From an uncultured Rivibacter sp. (GTDB lineage Bacteria > Pseudomonadota > Gammaproteobacteria > Burkholderiales > Burkholderiaceae), in the NCBI GenBank assembly GCA_946480925.1, contig CAMLLU010000001.1, positions 124,001 to 188,000 on the forward strand: 64,000 bases of DNA. The letters run 5' to 3'. Both the position numbers and the translations under genes were made by a program. Positions 40,681 through 49,049 of this stretch are shown piece after piece. Under the pieces are notes generated by a model. It did no database searches and had not been told where the DNA came from. It saw nothing but the letters and a program-made list of their open reading frames with translations. The stretch's first letter is position 1; the number at the start of each line of letters is the position of its first letter.

Positions 40681-40858
40681 GTTGTTCTTGTGTGCTCGCG
40701 GTGCGTGCAGGGAAGGTGTCCGCCGCGAGCCGAGAGCCGCATTCCTGAACCCAGGGGATTCAGGTGGGCGAGGTCAGAAAGGCTTCGGGTTCATCTGACG
40801 CGAGACGATCGCACCAGCCAGTCGATGTTCCAGGCCCTTGCTCAATGAGCATCGGTTC
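40681..40858 (-). ncRNA. ssrS: 6S RNA
   Basis: It lies downstream of zapA on the same strand, the classic place for ssrS. The minus strand reads CACCTGAATCCCCTGGGTTC, then AGG and AATGCGGC, close to the E. coli 6S segment around CCUUGAACCAAGGGUUCAAG. Inner pairs are visible: GGTGCGA with TCGCCCACC, GTCAGA with TCTGAC, CCTGAA with TTCAGG, and GCAAGGG with CCCTGC near the ends. A TATATT -10 box at 40869-40864 predicts a start near 40857. The ends are approximate. 6S RNA binds the sigma-70 polymerase and restrains it in stationary phase. Confidence 0.7.
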
Positions 40859-40863
40859 AAGGA

Positions 40864-40869
40864 AATATA
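40864..40869 (-). promoter_or_regulatory. -10 box of the 6S RNA gene
   Basis: Minus strand TATATT, about seven bases before the predicted 6S start. No convincing -35 is visible at the usual distance. The space up to zapA (40966) has no further gene. Confidence 0.45.
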
Positions 40870-40965
40870 AAACTCCCGCGAACGCGACGGACGAAACCAT
40901 TCTAGAGCGTGAGTGTGAATGGCAAGGGCCCTACCCGTGCGGCAAAAGGGCCAAGTTCGTCACGT

Positions 40966-41295
40966 TCAGAAGAGCCGGCCGTCTTCGTTTAGCGCGCTGT
41001 CGATCCGGCGGATCAGCGTGTCGACGTCGGCACCGGCATTGCCCTCGAGGCTGCTGTCGGTCAGCAAAGGTTCGGGCGCTGCTGCGGCAGGTGCCGGGCG
41101 CTCGGCCAATGCATAGGCAAGATTCAATGCAGCCAGCACGGCGATGCGTTCGCGTGCCTTGACTTTGCCGGCATCGCGGATCGCACACATCTCGCGGTCC
41201 ACGTTGCCCACCGCTTCGAGCAGCGAAGTCTCGCCGCCTTCCGGGCAGCCGAGGATGTAGCTCTGCCCCATGATCGTCACTTCGATCTGCTTCAT
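40966..41295 (-). CDS. zapA: Cell division protein ZapA
   Basis: This 109-residue protein crosslinks FtsZ filaments at the division ring. KQIEVTIMGQSYILGCPEGG at the N-terminus and REMCAIRDAGKVKARERIAV in the dimer-helix region match the family. A flexible Ala/Pro linker (about 75-85) leads to a short C-terminal part. The start is ATG 41295 (MKQIEV); a further frame extension upstream has no support. It follows a small coiled-coil gene 16 bases upstream, and the 6S RNA gene lies downstream. Confidence 0.92.
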   Translation of the reverse strand: MKQIEVTIMGQSYILGCPEGGETSLLEAVGNVDREMCAIRDAGKVKARERIAVLAALNLAYALAERPAPAAAAPEPLLTDSSLEGNAGADVDTLIRRIDSALNEDGRLF

Positions 41296-41311
41296 GACCA
41301 CTCCAGGGGCT

Positions 41312-41527
41312 TCAGGCACGGTGGTCTTCCACCGGCGGATCGGCCGGCAGGCGCTCGAGCAGCGCGTCGATGCGGCTGCGTGCGGCGCCCAGGCGCGCGC
41401 GCAGCGAATCGCGCTCGGCTTTCACCGCCTCGAGTTCCTGTTGCAGCAGCGTGTTGGTGCGCTTGAGCTCCTCGTGCCGCAGCAGCAGGCGTTCCACGCG
41501 TTCGGCTAGCTCGTCCATTCTCGACAT
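41312..41527 (-). CDS. ZapB-like small coiled-coil protein (TIGR02449-type)
   Basis: This 71-residue protein is almost entirely coiled coil (DELAERVERLLLRHEELKRT, then heptads to about residue 60). It matches the small protein family that precedes zapA in proteobacteria and is considered ZapB-like. It probably supports ZapA and FtsZ at midcell. ATG 41527 follows an AGGAACCGAT leader; a TACAAT box on the minus strand at 41565-41560 could be its promoter. It is divergent from the B12 riboswitch. Confidence 0.85.
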   Translation of the reverse strand: MSRMDELAERVERLLLRHEELKRTNTLLQQELEAVKAERDSLRARLGAARSRIDALLERLPADPPVEDHRA

Positions 41528-41586
41528 CGGTTCCTCGGCCTCGCCTACAACCTCGCGGCATTGTATGGGGCGCTCCAGCCCACCTT

Positions 41587-41592
41587 TACAAT
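41587..41592 (+). promoter_or_regulatory. -10 box before the cobalamin riboswitch
   Basis: TACAAT, about 7 bases before the likely riboswitch start. TTGTAT at 41561-41566 could be a -35 but the spacer of 20 is long; it overlaps the divergent zapB-like promoter. Confidence 0.45.
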
Positions 41593-41598
41593 TTGCCG

Positions 41599-41805
41599 CG
41601 TTGGTGCTCGTGTCGGTGTTCACACCGGCGCGGTTAAACGGGAAGCAGGGAGGTCGTGCCGTCGCCACGACACCACCCAACCTGCGCTGCCCCCGCAACG
41701 GTAAGCGGACGGGATTCGTTCCCCACCCTGCGCACAGCCACTGGAGGCTCGTCTTCCGGGAAGGTCGCATGGGCCGTTCCGCCAGCCCGGATACCGGCCA
41801 ACGGG
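41599..41805 (+). ncRNA. Cobalamin riboswitch
   Basis: It carries the standard elements in order: AAACGGGAAGCAGGG near 41636, GCTGCCCCCGCAACGGTAAG (41687-41706), the B12 box GCCACTGGAGG near 41737, CCGGGAAGG near 41757, and GCCCGGATACCGGCC near 41784. The riboswitch binds adenosylcobalamin or a related form and would shut down btuB and probably the whole downstream B12 operon, most likely by blocking translation, since no T-rich terminator is visible before ATG 41888. The 360-base gap around it has no other gene. Confidence 0.95.
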
Positions 41806-41887
41806 GGGTGCGGCACGTTCGCGTGCGGTGCCATGTCGCATGGGCCTGCGGGGAAGCTGGCACGTGCACCGCGTTCGTCCATTCAAC

Positions 41888-43801
41888 ATGTCGTTTTCTC
41901 CCGTGGTGCCGCACGCACCTTTCGCGCGGGCTGCCGTTGCGCTCGCCTCGCTGCTGGCCTGCGCCGCGCCCGCATCCGCCCAAACCGCCGCGGCTGCGCT
42001 GTCGCCGGTGGTCGTGACCGCGACCCGCACGGCCACGCCGCTCGACCGCGTGATCGCCGACGTGGTCGTCATCGATGCCGAGCAGTTGCGCGACGCTGCC
42101 GGCAGCACCGTCGAAGACGTGCTGCGTGAACACGCTGGCGTGCAGATCGTGCGCAACGGCGGGCCGGGGCAGAGTGTCGGCTTCTTCGTGCGCGGCACGT
42201 CGACCAACAGCACCGTCGTGCTCATCGACGGCGTGCGGGTCGGTTCCGCCACGCTGGGCCAGGCGCAGCTCGAAAGCCTGAGCGTCGCGCAGATCGAGCG
42301 CATCGAAGTGCTGCGCGGGCCCGGCAGCAGTCTCTACGGTGCCGATGCGATGGGCGGCGTGATCCAGATCTTCACGCGGCGCGGCGCCAACGGTGCGCCA
42401 CGCGTGCAGGCCAGCCTGGCGGCAGGCCGCTATGACTCGAACGAGGCTTCCGGCAGTGTGAGCGGTGCCATCGGCGGGTTCGACTACGCCGTGTCGTTTT
42501 CGCGCGAAGCCAGCGACGGCATCTCGGCCATTGCTGCACCGGGCGATACCTTCCAGAGCTACAACCCCGACAAGGACGGCTTCCGCCGGCGCGGCGGCTC
42601 GGCGCAACTGGGGTACACCCCCGTCGACGGCCATCGCATCGGCCTGCGCTGGGCCGAAAGCCGGCTCGATGCGCAGTACGACGGCGCAGAATTTCCACCT
42701 CCCAACTTCACTGCCGACGCGTCGCCAGACTTCCGCAACAAGCTCGACACGCGTGTGGTTGCGCTCGACTATGCCGCGAGCGTCACGAAAACCTGGCGCA
42801 GCGACCTCACGCTTTCGCAGAACGAAGACAAGCTGGCCTCGGGCGGCACCACGCTGAGCCGTTTCGAGACCGAGCGGCGCCAGGTGGGCTGGCAGAACAC
42901 CTGGGACTTCGCGCAGGGCCACACGCTCGTCGGGCTGATCGAGCGGCTGGAGGAAACGGTGCAGTCGCCATCGTTCAACCCCAATGAGCGCAGCCGCGAC
43001 AACGATGCACTCGTGCTCAGCTACACCGGCACGCAAGACGCCCACCGCTGGCAGGTGGATGTGCGGCACGACCGCAACAGCGTCTATGGCGGCCACACCA
43101 CTGCCAAGCTCGGCTACGCGCTGCAGTTGAGCAAGCCGTGGTCGGTGCGGGCATCGGCCGGCACGGCGTTTCGTGCACCGAGCTTCAATGAGCTGTACTT
43201 CCCCGGTTTCGGCGTCGAGACCATGCAGCCGGAGAAGTCGCGCAGCATCGAGGTCGGCACCACGTGGCGCGAGGAGTCCTGGAGCGTGCAGGCCACGGCG
43301 TATCGCAACCGTGTCCGCGACCTCATCGTCTATGAGATGGACCGTTCGTTCTGCCCGGCGGATCCGGCTTACGACTTCGGCTGCGCACGCAACGTCAACC
43401 GTGCCCGTCTGAAAGGGGCTTCGCTGTCTGCGCAGGGGGCGCAAGGTGCTTGGCATTGGGCTGGCGGCGTGGAACTCCTCGATGCCACCGATGCGGCCAA
43501 CGGTACCCGCCTGCCGCGCCGCGCCGCGCACACCGCGAACGCCAGCCTGGCCTACCATGCAGCGGAGTGGGGAGCGCGCGCTGCGGTGCAGGGCGTGGGC
43601 AAGCGCCCTGAGCCCGGCGGCACGGTGATGCCGTCCTACGAATTGCTCGACCTGAGCGCCCACTACGTGCTGGCCCGCAACTGGCGCGTGGAGGCCAAGC
43701 TCTTCAACGCGCTCGACAAGCGCTATGAGCCGGTCAAAGATTACGGCGCGCCGGGCCGCGCGCTGTGGCTGGTGCTGAGCTACGACAGCCAGGCGTTCTG
43801 A
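41888..43801 (+). CDS. btuB: TonB-dependent cobalamin receptor
   Basis: This 637-residue outer-membrane beta-barrel imports vitamin B12. A signal peptide (to about residue 35, ending PASAQ) is followed by the TonB box LSPVVVTATRT. The plug domain contains FFVRGTSTNSTVVLIDGVRV and IEVLRGPGSSLYGADAMGGV, and the barrel ends in aromatic Phe (LSYDSQAF), as needed for BAM-dependent assembly. ATG 41888 gives MSFSPVVPHAPFARAAVALA; a further upstream ATG is open but does not make a signal peptide. No clear ribosome binding site is seen, which fits masking by the riboswitch. It starts the B12 operon. Confidence 0.94.
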   Translation: MSFSPVVPHAPFARAAVALASLLACAAPASAQTAAAALSPVVVTATRTATPLDRVIADVVVIDAEQLRDAAGSTVEDVLREHAGVQIVRNGGPGQSVGFFVRGTSTNSTVVLIDGVRVGSATLGQAQLESLSVAQIERIEVLRGPGSSLYGADAMGGVIQIFTRRGANGAPRVQASLAAGRYDSNEASGSVSGAIGGFDYAVSFSREASDGISAIAAPGDTFQSYNPDKDGFRRRGGSAQLGYTPVDGHRIGLRWAESRLDAQYDGAEFPPPNFTADASPDFRNKLDTRVVALDYAASVTKTWRSDLTLSQNEDKLASGGTTLSRFETERRQVGWQNTWDFAQGHTLVGLIERLEETVQSPSFNPNERSRDNDALVLSYTGTQDAHRWQVDVRHDRNSVYGGHTTAKLGYALQLSKPWSVRASAGTAFRAPSFNELYFPGFGVETMQPEKSRSIEVGTTWREESWSVQATAYRNRVRDLIVYEMDRSFCPADPAYDFGCARNVNRARLKGASLSAQGAQGAWHWAGGVELLDATDAANGTRLPRRAAHTANASLAYHAAEWGARAAVQGVGKRPEPGGTVMPSYELLDLSAHYVLARNWRVEAKLFNALDKRYEPVKDYGAPGRALWLVLSYDSQAF

Positions 43802-43815
43802 CCCTCCACCCCAGC

Positions 43816-44799
43816 ATGCTCGCCGCACCCTCCGTCCGTCTGTGGCTGCCGTTGGCGCTGCTGGGCGCGGGTGCCGCGGTGGCGCTGGGCCTCTCCGCGG
43901 GCTCGTCGGGCTTCGGCTGGGCCGATGCGCAGATCGTCTGGCAGATCCGCTTGCCGCGTGTGCTGGCCGGCTTTGGTGCCGGGGCTGCGCTGGCGCTGGC
44001 CGGGGCGTTGATGCAGCTGCTCACGCGCAATGCACTGGCTGACCCTTACGTGCTGGGTGTCTCCGGCGGCGGCTCGGTGGGCGCGCTGTTCGCCATCCTG
44101 CTCGCGCCGGCGTGGGCCGTGTGGGCACCGCCGATCGGTGCGGCGGCCGGCGCGGCGCTGGCGGCGATGGTGCTGTTCGCGCTGTCGTGGCGTGTGATGG
44201 CGCGCGCCACGGCGCTCGGGCCCGTCAGCGAGGCCGGCGTGACCTTGCTGCTCATCGGCGTGATGCTGGGCTCGGCCTCGTCGGCGCTGGTGTCGCTGCT
44301 GCTCACGCTCGCGCCCGACCTGCAGTTGCGCGGCATGGTGTTCTGGCTGCTGGGCGACCTGAACGGTGCTACCGAGTGGGTGCCGGTGTGGCTTGCGGTG
44401 GCGGTGTGCCTCGTGCTCGTGTGGCCCGCGGCGCACGAACTCGACCTGCTGGCGCGTGGCGATGCCTGGGCGGCGACGGTGGGCGTGTCGGTGGTGCACC
44501 GCCGGCGCATCGCACTGCTCGCCGCGGCGGTGGCCACCGGCGCGGCCGTGGCCACCGCGGGCGCCATCGGCTTTGTCGGGCTGGTGATTCCGCACGCGCT
44601 GCGGCTGGCCGGGCTGCGTGTCGCGCGCTGGCTGCTGCCGGCCAGCGTGCTGGCTGGAGGTGCTTTCCTTACCGCGGCCGACACGGTGGCACGCACCATC
44701 GTTGCGCCGGTGCAGCTGCCGGTGGGCGTGCTGTCGGCCGGCGTCGGCGTGCCGGTGTTCCTGTGGTTGCTGCTGAGCCGCGCCGGGAGGCGTCCATGA
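43816..44799 (+). CDS. btuC: Cobalamin ABC transporter permease (FecCD family)
   Basis: This 327-residue inner-membrane permease of the FecCD/BtuC family has about ten helices. Typical stretches are RLPRVLAGFGAGAALALAGA, QLLTRNALADPYVLGVSGGG, and the BtuD-contact region ATAGAIGFVGLVIPHALRLA. It takes up B12 delivered by BtuF. ATG 43816 lies 14 bases after btuB, and its last codon overlaps the ATPase gene (ATGA). Placing it under the B12 riboswitch supports cobalamin rather than iron-siderophore transport. Confidence 0.92.
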   Translation: MLAAPSVRLWLPLALLGAGAAVALGLSAGSSGFGWADAQIVWQIRLPRVLAGFGAGAALALAGALMQLLTRNALADPYVLGVSGGGSVGALFAILLAPAWAVWAPPIGAAAGAALAAMVLFALSWRVMARATALGPVSEAGVTLLLIGVMLGSASSALVSLLLTLAPDLQLRGMVFWLLGDLNGATEWVPVWLAVAVCLVLVWPAAHELDLLARGDAWAATVGVSVVHRRRIALLAAAVATGAAVATAGAIGFVGLVIPHALRLAGLRVARWLLPASVLAGGAFLTAADTVARTIVAPVQLPVGVLSAGVGVPVFLWLLLSRAGRRP

Positions 44800-45620
44800 A
44801 CGACAGGGTGTTGAACGTGCAGGTGCGTGCACTGCAACTCAGGGCGGGCGCCACGAGCCACGGCCGGGTGCTGTGCCGCGACCTGGCGTTCGATGTGCGG
44901 GCCGGCGACTGCTGGGTGGTGCTGGGGCCCAATGGCGCAGGCAAGTCCACGCTGATTGCCACGCTGGCCGGCCTGCTGCCCCCGGCGGCAGGGCATGTGG
45001 TGCTGCAGGGGCAGGAACTCGCGGCCTGGCCGGTCGCGGAGCTGGCGCGCTGGCGTGCGTGGTGCCCGCAGTTCTGGATCGACCCATTCCCGAGCAGCGT
45101 CGAAGACACCGTGCGGGCCGCACGCCGGCCGCAGTCGCGCTGGTCGGGCTGGGGCGATGAAGCCGACGCTGCACAGCCCGGCGAGATCGAGCGGGTGTTG
45201 CGCGAGCTCGACCTGCTGCACCTGCGCGAGGCCGACGTGCGCACGCTCTCGGGCGGCGAACGCCAGCGCGTCGCGGTAGCGGCCTGCCTGCTGCAGGGGG
45301 CGCCGTGGCTGCTGCTGGACGAGCCGGCCTCGCACCTGGACCTCGCGCATCAGCAATTGCTGGTGGACGTGCTTCGCGAGCGTGCGGCCGGCGGCAGCGC
45401 CGTTTTTGCCAGCCTGCACGACATCGACCTTGCCGCGCGCCTGGCCACGCACGCAGCGCTGCTCGACGGCCGCGGCGGTGCCGTCGTGGGCTCGCGCGAA
45501 GACGTGATGACGCCGGCCCACCTGTCGGCCGCGTTCGGCGTGGCGGTCGATCGCGTGGAGGTGTGCGGCGTGCAGCGCTTCTGGGTCGGTCCGGCGCGCC
45601 ATGTGGAGGTGCAGCGATGA
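44796..45620 (+). CDS. btuD: Cobalamin ABC transporter ATPase
   Basis: This 274-residue ATPase has the Walker A motif LGPNGAGKSTL (about residues 43-53), the signature LSGGERQRVAVA (about 151-162), Walker B WLLLDEPASHLD (about 169-180) and the switch His in SLHDIDLA. It powers BtuC. The protein is well in line with FecE/BtuD-type ATPases. The start overlaps btuC and the stop overlaps cobU by four bases each, so it sits in a tightly coupled operon. Confidence 0.94.
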   Translation: MNDRVLNVQVRALQLRAGATSHGRVLCRDLAFDVRAGDCWVVLGPNGAGKSTLIATLAGLLPPAAGHVVLQGQELAAWPVAELARWRAWCPQFWIDPFPSSVEDTVRAARRPQSRWSGWGDEADAAQPGEIERVLRELDLLHLREADVRTLSGGERQRVAVAACLLQGAPWLLLDEPASHLDLAHQQLLVDVLRERAAGGSAVFASLHDIDLAARLATHAALLDGRGGAVVGSREDVMTPAHLSAAFGVAVDRVEVCGVQRFWVGPARHVEVQR

Positions 45621-46171
45621 GCCGGCTGCACCTGGTGCTGGGAGGTGCCCGCTCGGGCAAGAGCCGCTTTGCCGAAACGCTGGCCCGCGAGGCCGAGCGG
45701 CAAGGCCATGAGATCGTGTTGCTGGCCACCGCGCTGGCCGGCGATGCCGAGATGGCCGAGCGCATTGCGCGGCACAAGGCTGCGCGCCCGGCGCATTGGC
45801 GGCTGCACGAGGTGGGCCCCACACAGACGTTGGCCGGGACCTTGCTGCAGGCGGCCTCCGCGCCCCGCGGCTTTGTGGTGGTCGATTGCCTCACGCTGTG
45901 GCTGTCGCAGCTCATGTGCCCGCCGCCCGGGCTCCCGGTGGCCGATGTGCAGACCGAGTCGGCTGCATTGCTGCGTGCATTGCCGCAGCTGCAGGCTCCC
46001 GCGGTGCTGGTGTCCAACGAGATCGGCCAGGGTGTGGTGCCGATGGATGCCGCCACGCGTGCAGTGGTCGATGCACTCGGCCGGCTGCACCAGGACGTTG
46101 CCGCGCTCGCGGACCGCGTGACGTGGATGGTCGCGGGCCTGCCAGTTGCCGTGAAGGACTCGCCCCGATGA
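45617..46171 (+). CDS. cobU: Adenosylcobinamide kinase/guanylyltransferase
   Basis: This 184-residue bifunctional enzyme phosphorylates adenosylcobinamide and then adds GMP to make adenosylcobinamide-GDP, a late step of B12 assembly and salvage. Residues 8-15 form the P-loop GGARSGKS. VVDCLTLWLSQLM holds the second nucleotide-site motif, and VLVSNEIGQGVVPMD is the third conserved region. The guanylylated His lies in the segment ERIARHKAARPAHWRLHE. The gene is between btuD and btuF, overlapping both by four bases, so transport and salvage genes are mixed. Confidence 0.95.
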   Translation: MSRLHLVLGGARSGKSRFAETLAREAERQGHEIVLLATALAGDAEMAERIARHKAARPAHWRLHEVGPTQTLAGTLLQAASAPRGFVVVDCLTLWLSQLMCPPPGLPVADVQTESAALLRALPQLQAPAVLVSNEIGQGVVPMDAATRAVVDALGRLHQDVAALADRVTWMVAGLPVAVKDSPR

Positions 46172-47103
46172 AAAGACTGGCTGCCTGCACCCTGCTGGTT
46201 GCTGCCTGTAGCGCAGCCCACGCGCTTGAAATCACCGACGACGCCGGCCGCCGGCACGTGCTGAACGGGCCGGCGCAACGCGTCATCACGCTGGCGCCCA
46301 ATCTCACGGAAATGGTCTACGCAGTGGGCGGCGGCGCGCAGCTGGTGGGCACCGTGGCCACCAGCGACCACCCCGAGGCAGCCCGCACCGTGCCGCGCGT
46401 GGGCGACCACCAGCGGCTCGACATCGAACGCATCGTCGCGCTCAAGCCCGATGCGGTGCTGGTGTGGCACCACGGCAATGCGGGGCGCGAACTGGCTCAG
46501 CTCGAGACCGCAGGCTTGCGCCTGGTGTACCTGGAGCCACAACGGCTCGACGAGATCGCCCGCACCATCGAACGCGTGGGCGAGTTGCTCGGTCGCAAAG
46601 CAGCGGCCGGGCAGAAGGCGCAGGCGCTGACCGCCGCACTGGCGTCTTTGCGGGCCGAGCACGCGGGCAGCGAGCCCGTGCGGGTCTTCTACCAGGTGTG
46701 GCAGCAGCCGCTGATGACGGTGAACGACCGCCAGCTCGTCAGCGACGTGATCCGCCTGTGCGGCGGGCGCAACGTGTTCGGCCACCTCGCGCCGCTGGTG
46801 CCGCAGCTGTCCACCGAGTCGGTGGTGGCCGCGCGGCCGGAAGTGATCATGGCCGCGCGTGAGGGCGGGCCTGAAGCCCCCGGCGGCGGGGCGCGCCGCG
46901 AACCCGCTCTCCCGTCGTTCGAGATGTGGGCGAGCTTCCGGCAGATGCCTGCCGTGCAGCACCGCTGGCTCTACACCTTGCCCGGCGACGTGATCAGCCG
47001 CCAGGGCCCGCGCATCGACGAAGGCGCCCGCGCCTTGTGCCAGGCGCTCGACGAAGTGCGCGCCGAACGCGCGCGGCTGCGCACTCGCACATCGACTCCC
47101 TGA
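46168..47103 (+). CDS. btuF: Cobalamin-binding periplasmic protein
   Basis: This 311-residue protein has a signal peptide (MKRLAACTLLVAACSAAHAL, cleavage near AHA). It then shows the helical-backbone binding protein fold used by BtuF and siderophore receptors. RVITLAPNLTEMVYAVGGGA and ERIVALKPDAVLVWHHGN are characteristic, as is the Trp-containing pocket QVWQQPLMTVNDRQLVSDVI. It delivers B12 to BtuCD. The order btuD-cobU-btuF is unusual, since btuF more often lies beside btuCD without an intervening synthesis gene. Confidence 0.92.
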   Translation: MKRLAACTLLVAACSAAHALEITDDAGRRHVLNGPAQRVITLAPNLTEMVYAVGGGAQLVGTVATSDHPEAARTVPRVGDHQRLDIERIVALKPDAVLVWHHGNAGRELAQLETAGLRLVYLEPQRLDEIARTIERVGELLGRKAAAGQKAQALTAALASLRAEHAGSEPVRVFYQVWQQPLMTVNDRQLVSDVIRLCGGRNVFGHLAPLVPQLSTESVVAARPEVIMAAREGGPEAPGGGARREPALPSFEMWASFRQMPAVQHRWLYTLPGDVISRQGPRIDEGARALCQALDEVRAERARLRTRTSTP

Positions 47104-47115
47104 AATTCGCACTCC

Positions 47116-48270
47116 ATGATCATGAAAACACTGGAACAGCAGCTCCCCCGTATCGAACCGGTTCACGACGCGGCATTGCACGCGCGGCTGCAGCGCCGCA
47201 TCGACCGCAAGACCAAGCCGCTGGGCGCACTGGGCCGCATCGAGTCGCTCGCGCTGCAGCTCGGGCTCATCTTGCGTGACGAAGCCCCGGTGCTGCGCGA
47301 ACCGCAGATGCTGGTGTTTGCGGCCGACCATGGGTTGGCCACGCGCGGCGTATCGGCCTATCCGCAAGCCGTGACCGCGCAGATGGTGAGCAACATGCTC
47401 GCCGGTGGTGCTGCGGTGAGTGTGCTGGCACGCCAGCATGGCCTCGCCCTGACGGTCATCGATGCAGGCGTGAATTCCAGCACCGTGCCCGATCAACACG
47501 CCGGGCACCCCGTCGAGAGCGGGCGGGCCCTGCCTGGAGCGGCCGTGCGGCGTGGCGGCCAGGGGATCACCTCGCTCGGGGAGAGCACGCATCCCCCCGG
47601 CCTGCTGCTGCGCAAGATGGGCCCGGGCACGCGCGATGCGCTGCTGGAGCCAGCCATGACCGTGGAGCAATGTGTCGGTGCGGTCTCCGCCGGGCGTGCC
47701 GTGGTGCGCGGGCTGCCGGGCAACGCGGTGCTGTTGGGTGAAATGGGCATCGGCAACACGTCGAGTGCGTCGCTGCTGCTTTCACGCATCACGAACACCC
47801 CCATCGAGCGTTGCACCGGGCGTGGCACAGGCCTGAGCGACGAGGCGCTGGCGCGCAAGGCGCAGGTGTTGCGCAACGTGCTCGAAGCGCACGGGCAGGC
47901 ACATGAGCCGCTGCAGGCGCTCGCCGCGTTCGGCGGTTTCGAGATCGCCATGATGGTGGGCGCCGCGTTGCAGGCCGCCAGCGAACGGCGCGTCGTGGTG
48001 GTCGATGGCTTCATCGCCACCAGCGCATTGCTCGTGGCCCATGCGCTGCAGCCGGCCGTGCACGGGTACTGCGTGTATGCGCACCGATCGGGCGAGGCAG
48101 GGCACGCGCTGATGCTCGAGCACCTGGGGGCCGAACCGCTGCTGGACCTCGGCCTGCGCCTGGGTGAAGGCTCTGGCGCGGCACTGGCCTGGCCGCTCAT
48201 CGACTCGGCCGCACACCTGTTGTGCGAGATGGCCAGCTTCGAATCCGCAGGCGTGTCCGACGCGCTGTGA
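47116..48270 (+). CDS. cobT: Nicotinate-nucleotide-dimethylbenzimidazole phosphoribosyltransferase
   Basis: This 384-residue enzyme makes alpha-ribazole phosphate, the lower ligand of B12. Recognised segments are RIDRKTKPLGALGRIESLAL, LVFAADHGLATRGVSAYPQ, GEMGIGNTSSASLL and the catalytic Glu region LGLRLGEGSGAALA near the end. The start could be ATG 47116 (MIMKTL) or ATG 47122. It follows btuF by 12 bases and overlaps cobS by one base. It needs dimethylbenzimidazole made elsewhere; no bluB lies in the window. Confidence 0.95.
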   Translation: MIMKTLEQQLPRIEPVHDAALHARLQRRIDRKTKPLGALGRIESLALQLGLILRDEAPVLREPQMLVFAADHGLATRGVSAYPQAVTAQMVSNMLAGGAAVSVLARQHGLALTVIDAGVNSSTVPDQHAGHPVESGRALPGAAVRRGGQGITSLGESTHPPGLLLRKMGPGTRDALLEPAMTVEQCVGAVSAGRAVVRGLPGNAVLLGEMGIGNTSSASLLLSRITNTPIERCTGRGTGLSDEALARKAQVLRNVLEAHGQAHEPLQALAAFGGFEIAMMVGAALQAASERRVVVVDGFIATSALLVAHALQPAVHGYCVYAHRSGEAGHALMLEHLGAEPLLDLGLRLGEGSGAALAWPLIDSAAHLLCEMASFESAGVSDAL

Positions 48271-49049
48271 TGCAACACGAACTGCGGCTCTTCTTCATTG
48301 CGCTGCAGTTCCTCACGCGTGTGCCGGTGCCGCGCTGGGTGGGCTGGCGCGACGAATGGCTGCACGACAGCGCCCGCCACTTCGCGGCGGTTGGCATCGT
48401 GGTCGGCGCGGTTTGCGCGGTGGTGTATCACGCGGCGCTGTGGCTGTGGCCACCGGCGGTGGCCATCGGGCTGTCAGTGGCGGCCGGCCTGCTGCTCACC
48501 GGTGCGTTCCACGAAGACGGCTTTGCCGACGTGTGCGACGGCCTCGGTGGTGCCACGAGCCGCGAGCGTGCGCTGGCCATCATGAAGGACTCGCGCATCG
48601 GCGCCTATGGCGCCATCGGCATCGCCATGATGTTGGGCCTCAAGGCTGCCGCGCTCGTGAGCCTGCCCACTGGCTGGGTGGCCGCGGCGCTGGTGCTGGC
48701 GCACGGGGCTTCGCGTGCAGCGGCGGTGAGCCTGATCCGCTGGCTGCCCTATGCCGGTGACGTGGAGCACGCCAAGGCCAAGCCGCTGGCGCAGCGGCTG
48801 TCAGCAGCCGGGCTTTGGGTGTCGTGGGGCTGGGTGCTGCAGGTGGCCGCCGCACTCGCGGCGTGGCGGCCTGCAGCGGCGCTTGCAGTGATGGGCGCCT
48901 TGCTGCTGGTCATTGCCTGTGCCGTACTGTGCGCGCGCTGGTTCAAGCAGCGTTTGGGGGGCTACACGGGCGATTGCCTGGGCGCGACGCAGCAGTTGTG
49001 CGAGCTCACGGCCTACCTCGGGCTGCTGGCGCTGCTGCGCCATGTCTGA
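48270..49049 (+). CDS. cobS: Adenosylcobinamide-GDP ribazoletransferase
   Basis: This 259-residue integral membrane enzyme joins adenosylcobinamide-GDP and alpha-ribazole (phosphate) to make B12. LRLFFIALQFLTRVPVPRWV at the start and GAFHEDGFADVCDGLGGA with the metal-binding acidic residues are hallmarks. Six or so hydrophobic segments are seen. ATG 48270 overlaps the cobT stop (TGATG), and its own end overlaps cobC by eight bases. Confidence 0.94.
   Translation: MQHELRLFFIALQFLTRVPVPRWVGWRDEWLHDSARHFAAVGIVVGAVCAVVYHAALWLWPPAVAIGLSVAAGLLLTGAFHEDGFADVCDGLGGATSRERALAIMKDSRIGAYGAIGIAMMLGLKAAALVSLPTGWVAAALVLAHGASRAAAVSLIRWLPYAGDVEHAKAKPLAQRLSAAGLWVSWGWVLQVAAALAAWRPAAALAVMGALLLVIACAVLCARWFKQRLGGYTGDCLGATQQLCELTAYLGLLALLRHV

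Noticed and set aside
44839..47670. A 943-codon minus-strand frame across the B12 operon
   Set aside because: It is antisense to btuD, cobU, btuF and cobT, which have clear motifs; its own sequence is low-complexity and matches nothing.
48197..48431. A minus-strand gene at the cobT-cobS junction
   Set aside because: The frame is antisense to the well-supported overlap of cobT and cobS, and has no ribosome binding site or motif.
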